Positions 13,888-23,500 of a stretch of 34,376 bases of DNA are shown here, piece by piece. The first letter of the stretch is position 1. Every line of letters starts with the position of its first letter. The notes under the pieces were generated by a model. The model did no database searches and was not told where the DNA came from. It saw nothing but the letters and a program-made list of their open reading frames with translations. The DNA is from Faecalibacterium sp. UBA1762 (lineage in GTDB: Bacteria; Bacillota; Clostridia; Oscillospirales; Ruminococcaceae): the NCBI GenBank assembly GCA_002314755.1, contig DCHC01000040.1, forward strand, positions 1 to 34,376, in the 5' to 3' direction. Both the position numbers and the translations under genes were made by a program.

Positions 13888-16308
13888 TCATCCCTTGACC
13901 GCAATGTTAACCAGCTTACCGGGAACGGCAATCTCCTTGGCAATTGTTTTGCCGGCAATCAGACCTGCAACGGTTGCGTCTGCCTTGGCCGCAGCAATCA
14001 AAGCGTCCTTATCCGCGTCACTGGGTACAATAATCTTTGCACGAACCTTGCCGTTGATCTGCACGGCAATTTCCACTGTGGCATCTACAGTCTTGACCTC
14101 ATCCCACTGGGGCCAGGCAGCCAACGAGCAGTATCCGGTCTCGCCCAGCTGTTGCCACATCTCCTCGCAGATATGGGGGGCAAACGGGCACAGCAGACGC
14201 ACCAGCAGTTTCAGCTCGCTCACGGTCAGAGAACCGTGGTCGTAAATATCATTCAGCAGGGCCATCATTGCCGCGATGGCAGTGTTGAACTTCATCTCCT
14301 CAATATCACCGGACACCTTTTTGACGGTCTTATGAATGGAGCTTTCAATTTCAGGGGTTACCTCGCCCTCAACTGCAATACCCAGCAGGCCCCAAATACG
14401 TTCCAGAAAACGCTTGCAGCCACGCATACTGCTCTCGCTCCAGGGAGCGGCAGATCCGTAGTCGCCCATAAACAGGATATACACACGCAGCACATCGGCG
14501 CCGTACTCATCCACCACATCATTGGGGTCGACAACATTGCCCTTGGATTTGCTCATCTTTTCACCGTCAGGTCCAAGGATCAACCCCTGAGCGGTACGCT
14601 TGGCATACGGCTCGGCGCAGGGTACCTCTCCGATATCGTACAGGAACTTATGCCAAAAACGGGAATAAATCAGGTGACGGGTGACATGCTCCATACCGCC
14701 GTTGTACCAGTCAACCGGCATCCAGTATTTCAAGCGCTCCGGATCGGCAAAGGAGTTGTCGTTTGACGGGTCACAATAGCGCAGGAAATACCAGGAGGAG
14801 CCTGCCCACTGGGGCATGGTATCAGTCTCCCGTTTGGCGTCACCGCCACAGCGGGGGCACTTGCAGTTGACAAAGCTGTCAATCTTGGCAAGCGGGCTTT
14901 CGCCGCCCTCACCGGGCGCAAAGTTTTCTACGGCAGGCAGACGAAGCGGCAGCTCCTCATAGGGAACGCCCACATCGCCGCACACCGGACAGTGAACAAT
15001 GGGAATCGGCTCGCCCCAATAACGCTGACGATTGAAGGCCCAGTCTTTCATCTTGTACTGAATGCCCTTTTCGCCAACGCCCTTTTCTCCCAGGTACACC
15101 AGCATCTTTTCGATGGCCTCCTTTTTGGTGGCAATACCGTTTAGGAAGCCGCTATTGACCATCTCCCCGTCGCCGGTATAGGCTTCCTTGGAGATATCGC
15201 CGCCCTTGATGACCTCAATAATATCAATACCGAATTTTTTAGCAAACGCATAGTCACGCTCATCGTGAGCAGGCACCGCCATGATTGCACCGGTACCGTA
15301 GCCCATCATGACATAATCGGAGATATAGATGGGTATGGTCTTGCCGGTAACAGGGTTGACGGCACGGATACCGCCGATACATACGCCTGTCTTATCCTTA
15401 ACCAACTGGGTACGCTCAAATTCGGTCTTTTTGGCACACTCCGCCTTGTATGCATCCAGTTCAGCCTTGTTAGTCAGCTTGTCGGCATACTTTTCCAGCA
15501 CCGGATGCTCCGGAGCCATGACCATAAAGGTCACACCGAACATAGTATCCGGACGAGTCGTGTAGATCCGCAGCTTTTCAGCCAGCTCATTGCCACCCTC
15601 GTCCACCAGCCGGAAATCTGCAAACGCACCGGTGGAACGGCCGATCCAGTTTTCCTGCTGCAGCCGGACATTGGGCAGATAGTCCACGTCGTTCAGCCCG
15701 TCCAGTAGCTTATCGGCGTACTCTGTAATACGCAGATACCAAACATCCTTGGATTTTTGCACGATATCGCTATGGCAGATATCACACTTGCCACCCTGAG
15801 AATCCTCATTGGAAAGCACCACCTTGCAGGTGGGGCAGTAGTTGACCAGTGTGGTGGCGCGGAACACCAACCCGGCATCAAACATCTTGCGGAAAATCCA
15901 CTGGGTCCACTTATAGTAACCCTCTTGAGTGGTATCCACAGTACGGGTCCAGTCAAAGGAAAAACCTACCCGGCGCAGCTGGCTGGTAAATTTTTCAATA
16001 TTCATATCCGTAACCTTGCGGGGATGAATTCCGGTTTTGATAGCATAGTTTTCGGTGGGAAGACCGTAGGCGTCAAAGCCGATGGGGAACAGTACATTAT
16101 ACCCCTGCATCCGACGTTTGCGACAGACGACCTCCAGACCGGAATACGCCTTGATATGGCCGACATGCATACCTGCGCCACTAGGGTAGGGAAACTCTAC
16201 CAGGCCGTAGAATTTAGGCTTGGAATGGTCTTCCGATGCATGAAAAATGCCATCCTGTTCCCATTTGTCCTGCCATTTTTTCTCGGTATTCAAAATATCA
16301 TATTTCAT
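13888..16308 (-). CDS. leuS: Leucyl-tRNA synthetase
   Basis: The 806-residue class I synthetase charges tRNA-Leu. The HIGH motif is HVGH at 48-51 (PYPSGAGMHVGHIKAYSG) and KMSKS is at 584-588 (GEKMSKSKGNVVDPND). A zinc-type insertion CPTCKVVLSNEDSQGGKCDIC is near residues 150-180, and the editing domain includes YTTRPDTMFGVTFMVMAPEHP and the GTGAIMAVPAHDERD Asp-containing segment. The C-terminal anticodon-binding domain ends in the usual KLVNIAVKG. The ATG at 16308 is chosen because an AGAGG ribosome site precedes it; the upstream in-frame ATG at 16326 overlaps that site. It is the last gene of the long cluster, 73 nt after rsfS. No T-box leader is visible directly before it. Confidence 0.98.
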   Translation of the reverse strand: MKYDILNTEKKWQDKWEQDGIFHASEDHSKPKFYGLVEFPYPSGAGMHVGHIKAYSGLEVVCRKRRMQGYNVLFPIGFDAYGLPTENYAIKTGIHPRKVTDMNIEKFTSQLRRVGFSFDWTRTVDTTQEGYYKWTQWIFRKMFDAGLVFRATTLVNYCPTCKVVLSNEDSQGGKCDICHSDIVQKSKDVWYLRITEYADKLLDGLNDVDYLPNVRLQQENWIGRSTGAFADFRLVDEGGNELAEKLRIYTTRPDTMFGVTFMVMAPEHPVLEKYADKLTNKAELDAYKAECAKKTEFERTQLVKDKTGVCIGGIRAVNPVTGKTIPIYISDYVMMGYGTGAIMAVPAHDERDYAFAKKFGIDIIEVIKGGDISKEAYTGDGEMVNSGFLNGIATKKEAIEKMLVYLGEKGVGEKGIQYKMKDWAFNRQRYWGEPIPIVHCPVCGDVGVPYEELPLRLPAVENFAPGEGGESPLAKIDSFVNCKCPRCGGDAKRETDTMPQWAGSSWYFLRYCDPSNDNSFADPERLKYWMPVDWYNGGMEHVTRHLIYSRFWHKFLYDIGEVPCAEPYAKRTAQGLILGPDGEKMSKSKGNVVDPNDVVDEYGADVLRVYILFMGDYGSAAPWSESSMRGCKRFLERIWGLLGIAVEGEVTPEIESSIHKTVKKVSGDIEEMKFNTAIAAMMALLNDIYDHGSLTVSELKLLVRLLCPFAPHICEEMWQQLGETGYCSLAAWPQWDEVKTVDATVEIAVQINGKVRAKIIVPSDADKDALIAAAKADATVAGLIAGKTIAKEIAVPGKLVNIAVKG

Positions 16309-16381
16309 CTTTGAATCCTCTCTCAAATATAGGGTATGGGTATTACTTCTCTTTTTTCTTTATTCTCAGTAGCAGGCAGCC

Positions 16382-16735
16382 TTAATCCGCCTGCAGCTCC
16401 ACTTCCACCGGGGTCGCGTCTGCCCAAAGGCGCTCCAAGCCATAGTAGCTGCGTGCCACAGGGTCAAATACATGAACAATGACACTGCCGTAATCCAACA
16501 AAATCCAGTTGCGGGTATCCTGGCCCTCGGTGTGCAACGGCTTGATGTTTTTTAAGCCCAGCTGATATTCTACCTCGGCCGCCAATGCCTGAACCTGTGT
16601 GGAGGAATTACCGCCGGCGATGACAAAATAATCACCCAGGGAGGAAAGCTCCTCAATCTTTAAGACCTTAATATCTTGACCTTTTTTAGTGTCCAAAATT
16701 TGGGCAATATCTACTGCAAGCTGTCTGGAATCCAT
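16382..16735 (-). CDS. rsfS: Ribosomal silencing factor RsfS
   Basis: A 117-residue RsfS/YbeB/Iojap protein. It binds L14 of the large subunit and blocks subunit joining, dampening translation when nutrients are scarce. Family segments are GDYFVIAGGNSSTQVQALA, the HTEGQDTRNWILLDYGSVIVHVF core and the YYGLERLWADA end. The ATG at 16735 has only a distant GGGAG about 14 nt upstream. It lies between an LCP gene and leuS, the common nadD-yqeK-(LCP)-rsfS-leuS order of Firmicutes. A small GCTTTA/TAAAGC palindrome lies in the 118-nt gap before it, with no U-tract. Confidence 0.95.
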   Translation of the reverse strand: MDSRQLAVDIAQILDTKKGQDIKVLKIEELSSLGDYFVIAGGNSSTQVQALAAEVEYQLGLKNIKPLHTEGQDTRNWILLDYGSVIVHVFDPVARSYYGLERLWADATPVEVELQAD

Positions 16736-16853
16736 AATCGGTCAATCTGCTCCCTTTCTTTTTTCGTAGAAGTTCTGGATGCTTTAAGTTAAAGCAGCGG
16801 CACCCGGACCGACGAAAATAGTCTTGACGATCCGAGATATAGGCTGAAAACAG

Positions 16854-17966
16854 TTACTCTACCATAATATTGACCAAATATTTACCGCTGTCCTCAATTT
16901 CAACAGGAACAGCAATACCCGTGGCCAACCCCAACTGAGAGGAATCCACCGGATCACCGTAGGGACGGAACCGCTCGTTCAGCTGCGCCGCGACACGTAC
17001 CGGATTCAGCACAAAGACAGACTGCCCGTTGACCATGGTGGAGCCGCCGCGGGCTTTATCCAGATAGATGTCGGAGGAATCCAGCTTAAGGAAGCTGACT
17101 GCAAGGCTGCACATTGTGTCAAAATCCATATTGGTGTTGACCCGGTAAGAGACAATGGGCAGCAACACCTTGGTCAGGTCGCGTACAGAGCAAGATTTAA
17201 ACAGACGGAAACAGGCCGCGTAGAAGTATTGCTGAGTCTCCATGCGCTGGATATCTGCCTGCGCATAGCAGTGACGCTGACGCAGGATCCAACGGGCGGT
17301 AGCGCCGTCAATATGATGACTGCCCTGGGTGACAGTATTTCCCACATCGTCGTAGATGTCATAGGGAACATACATATCAATACCGCCCAACAAATCAATA
17401 ATCTCGGTAAAGGCGGCCACATCTACCGTGCCGTAATAGTCAACCGGCAGCTTAAGCTGGGTATTTATGACCTCTGCCAGGTTAGTTATGGGGTTGTCCT
17501 TATACTGGCCCTGTCCGTATACCGCGTTGATCTTACCAGTTGAGGTCAAACTACCCACATAGGTATCACGGGGAATCTGCAGGATATTTACCTTACCGTT
17601 CTTAACATCATAGCTGACATACATAATAATATCCGTCATGCCCTTGCCGCCGCTTTCGGCCGGGTCATAGTCCGGGTCATTGACATCATTGGCTATACCT
17701 GCGACCAGAATAGAGACATAATCACCCTTGTACTCATCCGGAGTGCTCTCCACAACATCTGCCAACAACTGACCGGCCTGGTCCTGTCTGATATAGCTTT
17801 GCGTAAACTTTTTGCTAAGTATCTTCCATGTTCCGAAAATGGCTAGTGCCAACAGCGCAAGCACAAAAAAAATGGCAAAAATCAGCCTGCCTACCTTCAC
17901 TCTGCTCTTCTTTTTGCTTTTTGCTCTCGCTGCGGAAACATAGCGGTACTGATCATTCTGACTCAT
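16854..17966 (-). CDS. LytR-CpsA-Psr (LCP) family cell-wall glycopolymer ligase
   Basis: A 370-residue membrane-anchored protein. After a basic N-terminus (KSKKKSRVKVGR) one transmembrane helix spans about residues 28-48, with the catalytic domain outside. LCP active-site residues are Asp112 (MTDIIMYVSYD), Arg133-Asp134 (ILQIPRDTYV) and the Arg229, Arg231, Asp238 and Arg241 cluster in LRQRHCYAQADIQRMETQQ. LCP enzymes move wall polymers such as teichoic acid or capsule from a lipid carrier to peptidoglycan. The C-terminal 110 residues are less conserved. The ATG at 17966 has AGGAG about 9 nt upstream. Placement between yqeK and rsfS is known in Firmicutes. Confidence 0.93.
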   Translation of the reverse strand: MSQNDQYRYVSAARAKSKKKSRVKVGRLIFAIFFVLALLALAIFGTWKILSKKFTQSYIRQDQAGQLLADVVESTPDEYKGDYVSILVAGIANDVNDPDYDPAESGGKGMTDIIMYVSYDVKNGKVNILQIPRDTYVGSLTSTGKINAVYGQGQYKDNPITNLAEVINTQLKLPVDYYGTVDVAAFTEIIDLLGGIDMYVPYDIYDDVGNTVTQGSHHIDGATARWILRQRHCYAQADIQRMETQQYFYAACFRLFKSCSVRDLTKVLLPIVSYRVNTNMDFDTMCSLAVSFLKLDSSDIYLDKARGGSTMVNGQSVFVLNPVRVAAQLNERFRPYGDPVDSSQLGLATGIAVPVEIEDSGKYLVNIMVE

Positions 17967-18093
17967 GGTAATTCGTCTCCTGTTTTGTTATTTTCCTGTT
18001 TGAAGAATACTATTTTTTTGCCAATCAAATACAACGCCATAATCTGCGTGCCGTTCCCTGATTATTCAGCTCGGTCACCGGTTGCACCGTCTT

Positions 18094-19272
18094 TTAGTGT
18101 TGTCTGCTTTCCAGATCCTGCAACGCGATCAATGTATCCGAGTCGATCTCTCCCCCGCGCTGTGTCAGGTATGTCACCGTATGGCGCAAGGCCCAAATCA
18201 TTGCCGTGTCCGCATCCTTTGTGCGACACAGTTGCCGCAGGGTATCCACACCGTCCCAGTCCCTCTCCGCGCTGATCATATCTGCTAAATAAAGCAGCTT
18301 ATCCGGCAGGGACATTCCGGCTTTTCCGCAGGTATGACAGGCCACTGCAGATAAAATCTGCCCGTCGAAAATTCCCAAACGGCTTTTTGCCGCCAGTGCC
18401 GCGCACATACCGTGCCATGCGGCCGGGGTATGTTCCCTTGCGGATTGTTCTATTATACCATTATCGGCAAAAATCTGCAATAACTGCAATTGCGATTTTT
18501 CTTTTAAGAAATCATGCAGAAATGCGGCATATCTTGCCTTTTGGGGGTCCAAACCCCACTGTCTTGCCAATCTCACCGATGCGGCTGCCACATTGCGGGT
18601 ATGCAACCATCTTTTTTTGCTCAGATTGGCCTTAACCGTTCGTTTCAACCTGTGCAGCGGTGGCAGCTTACGGTAAAGTCCGCTTTTCTCTATGATCCGC
18701 AGCGCCTTTGCCGGAATCAGGTCAGAGACATCCTCCCCCGCGGCAATTTTCTGCCGCAGCTCCGTACTGCTTATTACAACCGGCTCGGTCAAGCAGACCG
18801 TTACCGTCCCGCCCTGATCGCGCAGCCAGGCCGCCTTTTCCTGTACTGCCGCAAGCTGCTGACTACCTGACAAACGGACCTGACAGCAAAGCTCTGCCCA
18901 ACCGAGCAGCGTCCGCCAGTCCTTCCATTTGTCAAAGCCCAGCAGCATATCTGCCCCCACCACCAGCACTATCCGGCCGCCGGGATACTTTTTTCGCAAC
19001 CAGCGCAGGGTATCCACCGTGTAGCTCTTGCCTTTTTGCAGCAGCTCATGAGCAGACACCCTCACCAGAGCATCCAGTCCCCGAAAGCATTGGCACATCC
19101 GATAACGCTGTACCGCACCGGTCAGTGTGCCCATTTTATGGGGACTAGTACCGGTTGGCATTACCAGCGCAATATCCGGCTTTACCGTCTGCAATGCTGC
19201 CCGTAGCAGCTGCATATGTCCGTTATGGGGCGGGTCGAAAGACCCACCAAACAGCAATACTGTCTTTCTCAT
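18094..19272 (-). CDS. nadD-yqeK: Fused nicotinate-nucleotide adenylyltransferase (NadD) and HD-domain YqeK-type phosphohydrolase
   Basis: One 392-residue frame joins two enzymes that are separate neighbours in B. subtilis. Residues 1-205 are NadD: GGSFDPPHNGH at 9-19 is the nucleotidyltransferase signature and ISSTELR at 167-173 the SSTxxR motif; it adenylates nicotinate mononucleotide in NAD synthesis. Residues about 210-392 are the YqeK HD domain with His224, His253-Asp254, His287, His313 and Asp331; B. subtilis YqeK hydrolyses Ap4A symmetrically. The linker is short (KLPPLHRLKRTVKANLSKK). There is no internal stop or frameshift sign. The ATG at 19272 overlaps the yhbY stop as ATGA, so translation is probably coupled; a TTG at 19284 is the only longer option. 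Confidence 0.95.
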   Translation of the reverse strand: MRKTVLLFGGSFDPPHNGHMQLLRAALQTVKPDIALVMPTGTSPHKMGTLTGAVQRYRMCQCFRGLDALVRVSAHELLQKGKSYTVDTLRWLRKKYPGGRIVLVVGADMLLGFDKWKDWRTLLGWAELCCQVRLSGSQQLAAVQEKAAWLRDQGGTVTVCLTEPVVISSTELRQKIAAGEDVSDLIPAKALRIIEKSGLYRKLPPLHRLKRTVKANLSKKRWLHTRNVAAASVRLARQWGLDPQKARYAAFLHDFLKEKSQLQLLQIFADNGIIEQSAREHTPAAWHGMCAALAAKSRLGIFDGQILSAVACHTCGKAGMSLPDKLLYLADMISAERDWDGVDTLRQLCRTKDADTAMIWALRHTVTYLTQRGGEIDSDTLIALQDLESRQH

Positions 19273-19577
19273 CCGTTTAAGCAAAGGTTCTTCAGGTCAA
19301 ACCTGGAATCCTTCTTTTTTTGCTGAAACAGTACCAGTTTAGAACCGATAATCTGCACGCTTTCGCAACCGATTGCCTCGCACAGCTGCCCGGCAGCCTC
19401 CGCTGCGGTGTACTGACTGTTTTCTAACACCTTCAGTTTGATCAGTTCCCGTGCCGCCAGACAGCTGCGGGTGCTTTCGATCAGGGTTTCGTCAATCTCA
19501 CCCTTGCCGATTTGAAAAACGACCTGCAAAGTATTTGCCTGACTGCGTAAAAATGCCCGTTGCTTGCTTGTCAACAT
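19269..19577 (-). CDS. yhbY: YhbY family RNA-binding (CRM domain) protein
   Basis: A 102-residue single CRM domain. The N-terminal LTSKQRAFLRSQANTL, the KGEIDETLIESTRSCLAARELIKLKVL helix with its LAARELIK core, and the IGSKLVLFQQKKKDSR end fit the YhbY family, which binds pre-50S ribosomal particles and helps large-subunit assembly. The ATG at 19577 follows only a weak GGGG site. It lies 26 nt after ftsY and its stop overlaps the nadD-yqeK ATG by 4 bp. Confidence 0.94.
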   Translation of the reverse strand: MLTSKQRAFLRSQANTLQVVFQIGKGEIDETLIESTRSCLAARELIKLKVLENSQYTAAEAAGQLCEAIGCESVQIIGSKLVLFQQKKKDSRFDLKNLCLNG

Positions 19578-19603
19578 ATAGCGTACCCCGTCTTATTTCA
19601 GTT

Positions 19604-20515
19604 TCAATCTTCTTTATTAAATAACGCGTCGGCAAAGGCCTGCGCGTCAAAAGCCATCAGGTCATCCATGCCTTCGCCCACACCGACATACCGAACCGGC
19701 AGCCCCAACTTTTGCTTGACCGAGATTACGCTGCCACCCTTTGCGGTGCCGTCCAGCTTGGTCAGGATGATACCGGTTGCCTCAGCAGCCTCGATAAACT
19801 CGCTTGCCTGTGCAATCGCATTCTGACCGGTTACCGCGTCCAGGACCAGCAGACTTTCCAAACTGGCCCTGTCACAGGCCTTGCTGACCACACGATGTAC
19901 CTTTGTCAGCTCAGCCATCAGATTCTTCTTGTTGTGCAGCCGTCCAGCGGTGTCGCAAATCACAATATCCGTACCTCTGGCTGCGGCACTGGTCACCGCG
20001 TCGAAGATGACCGAGGACGGATCAGCACCCTCGCCCGCCTTGACCACGGGTACGCCGACCCGCTCTGCCCAGGTACACAGCTGCTCGGTAGCTGCTGCGC
20101 GGAAGGTATCCCCTGCGGCAAGCAGTACCTTTTTGCCCTGCTCCTTGTACAGATGCGCCAGCTTGGCGATGGATGTGGTCTTACCCACACCGTTTACCCC
20201 AATAACCAGAATAACAGCCGGAGAGCCGGACAAATCCATAGGGGCATCTGCCTGCAGATGATCCGCGATTAGCTGTTTAAACGCCTGCAGCGTTTCGGCA
20301 CCGTTTTTCAGCTTCTCGTGCCGGGCCTTTTCGCGCAGCTGTTCGGTCAGTTCCTCTGCCACATCGGCACCGGTATCCGCCAAAATCAGCTGCTCGGTCA
20401 GCTCATCGTAAAACTCATCGGTAATCTTCTCCGCCTGCATCAAGTCGCTAATGGAATCAAAAGAAGCCGTCCGGGTCTTTTTCAGCCCCAGTCCCAGTTT
20501 TTCAAACAAACCCAT
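19604..20515 (-). CDS. ftsY: Signal recognition particle receptor FtsY
   Basis: A 303-residue SRP GTPase that docks ribosome-SRP complexes at the membrane. It is the short form with only the N and G domains and no long acidic leader. Motifs: GVNGVGKTT (P-loop, 106-114), DTAGRLHNK (G3), TKLDGTAKGG (G4) and the VGVGEGMDDLMAF closing segment. A short basic amphipathic start (MGLFEKLGLGLKK) may help membrane contact. The ATG at 20515 has AAGGAG 8 nt upstream. It follows smc by 23 nt, the classic rnc-smc-ftsY arrangement. Confidence 0.97.
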   Translation of the reverse strand: MGLFEKLGLGLKKTRTASFDSISDLMQAEKITDEFYDELTEQLILADTGADVAEELTEQLREKARHEKLKNGAETLQAFKQLIADHLQADAPMDLSGSPAVILVIGVNGVGKTTSIAKLAHLYKEQGKKVLLAAGDTFRAAATEQLCTWAERVGVPVVKAGEGADPSSVIFDAVTSAAARGTDIVICDTAGRLHNKKNLMAELTKVHRVVSKACDRASLESLLVLDAVTGQNAIAQASEFIEAAEATGIILTKLDGTAKGGSVISVKQKLGLPVRYVGVGEGMDDLMAFDAQAFADALFNKED

Positions 20516-20538
20516 CTTGATACTCCTTCGGTTTTCTG

Positions 20539-23500
20539 TTACTTAACATCTGTCAACATCTTAATATCCACATTTTTCGGATCCAACCGCAAAATTCGGC
20601 TGACACCGTCCTCCTGCATAGTAACGCCGTAAAGGATATCGGCGCTTTCCATCGTACCGCGACGATGGGTGATGACAATGAACTGTGTTTTATCCGAGAT
20701 GCGGTGCAGATATTGCGCGTACCGCACCACATTGACATCATCCAGCGCAGCCTCGATCTCATCCAGTACACAGAAGGGAGAGGGATTGACTGCCAGAATG
20801 GCAAAGTAGATGGAAATAGCCACCAGTGCCTGCTCGCCGCCGGAAAGGCTGCTCAGATTCTTGATAATCTTGCCCGGAGGCGCCACCGTAATATCAATAC
20901 CGCTTTCCAGAATATTTTCCGGATCCGTCAAAACCAACTGGGCACTACCGCCGCCGAACAGTTCGGCGAAGATGCGGCCGAAATGGTCATTGATACGGGC
21001 AAAACTGTCGTTGAACAACTCTTTCATCTCGCCGGAAAGCTCTGCAATCAGCTTTTGCAGCTCTGCCTTTGCCTGCTCCACATCGCCGACCTGCTCTTTC
21101 AGGAAAAGGTAACGGGTATTTACCTCGTGAAACTCATCAATTGAACCCACATTGACGCTGCCCAGCGCCTTAATCTTACTGCGGATCTCCACCACCTGAC
21201 GGCGCAGCTCTGTAACTGATTCGAATTTCACACAACAGCCTGCCGCATCGGTCAGGGTCAGCTCGTACTCTTCCCATAGCTTGCTGACCGTGGCCTCATA
21301 CTCACCCTTCAAAGCTTCCTGACGCTCTGCGAGACGGGCGAGCTCGCGGCTCATTTCCTCACGGTGATCCGCCACACTGCGCTGGCTTACGTTCAGAGTG
21401 TTAATCTCACCTTCCTTGGTCATGCGCATGGCGGCAGCCTTTCGGATCTCATCCTCTTTTGCTTCGATCCGGGCCTGAATATCCCGTTTTTGCTGCTCGA
21501 CACCATCAATTTCCTGCCGATCAGATTCAATCAGCTGCTGCAGACGGGTTATACCCTCCATACGGGCTGTGCGCAGTTGGCTGCTCTGTCCACTTCGGCT
21601 TTGCAGAGATTCCACCGTCTGCCGGTGCAGTTCAATATCCTTACTGCATGCCATACTTGCCAGCTTTAGCTCGGTCAGCCGGTCGGACAGCTTTCCTCTC
21701 GCCTCGGCAAAATCCTCATTGCCGTCGATCACTGCCATCTGTTGCTCCAAATGCTGAATCTGCGCCGCGGCACTCGCAATATCGGCTGCGGCCTTTTCCC
21801 CGTTCCGGGCGTTCTGCTCCACCGCATCGGTCAGCTGGCTGCATTCTTCTTTTAACTGTTCAAAAATTTCCCCCTGCTGGTGTAAAACATTTTGCAGGCG
21901 GTTCAGTTCCATATCACTGCGGATTTTATCACCGTTTACGGTGATCAACTCGCTGTCCGTGGCTGTCAACTCCGCCTGCAGCGCGTCCACATCGGTCTGG
22001 GCACGGTGCAGTTCCTCCCTGGCATCCTTACTTTTTTCATCCAGCTTGAGCAGTCTCTGCTCAATTTCGACAATCTCCTGTTTTCGGCTGAACACACCTG
22101 CCGAACGGGCAACACTGCCGCCGGTAAAAGAGCCGCCTGCATTGATCACCTGCCCGTCCAGTGTAACCACACGTAACCGGTAATTCTGCTTGCGTGCCAG
22201 GGCGGAGGCCTCGTTCATATCCTCCGCAATGGCGATACCTCCCAGTAAATTTGAGATGGCAGGCTGATATTTTGCATCACAAATAACTGCGTCACTGGCA
22301 GCCATCACATCGCCCTGACAGGAATCCGGCAGTCTGTGGGGCTGCACGGTATCCAGCGGTAAAAAGGTGACACGGCCCGCATTGCTCTGCTTCAGAAAAG
22401 CAATAGCTGCCTTGGCAGCGGTCTCGCCGCTGACCACCACATTTTGCATGGCAGTTCCGAGCGCCGTCTCTACGGCGACCTCGTAGCCGGGCTTAACCTG
22501 AAGCAAGGAACCCACCGTACCGATAATACCCCGCAACTGATGGTTCGCAGCAGCTTTCATCACCGCTTTTACGCTATTAGGGTACCCCTCCATACTGCGT
22601 TCCAACTCTTTCAGCACCTTGATGCGCTGCTCGCAGCTTTGAATTTCCTGCTGCACCGCATCTGCACTTTCCCGTGCCTTCTGCAAGGCGGACATGCGAG
22701 AAGTAAGCTTGTACTGCAGGCCGTTTTTAATATTGGTCAACCGGGTGATATCCTCCTGCAGGGTATCATCCAGCGTTTTTGTCTGCTGAAGCTCCTCCTT
22801 CAGCCGGGCAACCTTTTCTTCGCCGGCGCGCAGTTCCTGGCTTGCCGCCTGCAAACGTTCCTGCGCAGCGGCAGCCGCTGCCTCTGCGGCAGACTGGTCC
22901 ACCAGCAATTTGGTTCTCTGCTCCGTCAGCTGCCCCAGCTGTGCCGCCAGCTGGCTACGGCGCTCCCCGCTGGCCAGATTCTGTGCAGTCAGTTCCTCCA
23001 ACCGGGCAGTACACTCCGCAATATTTTTTTCGTACTCCTCCACTTGCGCAACCGCACCTGAGATCTGCTCCTGCGCATCGGCGATGCGAGCAGCTATGGA
23101 ATCCGCATCTGCGTCCTCCTGCTGCATCTGACGGTGATATTCCTGTATTGCCTGCTCGTTGTGCTCAATATTATTTTGCAGTACGGCAATGCGGGAATCA
23201 CTGCCAGCCAGCTCCTCGCTGATAGAGCGGATTGCGCGATTACATTCATCCGCAAACAGAATCAGCTTTTCGCTTTCTGCCCGCAGCGCGTCCATCTCCT
23301 CATCCAGCCTGGCAATCTGACGGGTATCCGCGTCGTAGTCCCCCTGCGCGATTTCCATCTTGCGCTGCTGGGTACGGACAGCCTCCTTGGCACGCTGAAT
23401 ATTATCCATCCACAGGGTAACCTCCAGCTCTTTACGGCGAGCTGAATACTCTAAAAAGCTTTGTGCTTTTTTACTCTCCTTTTCCAAGGGACCGACACGG

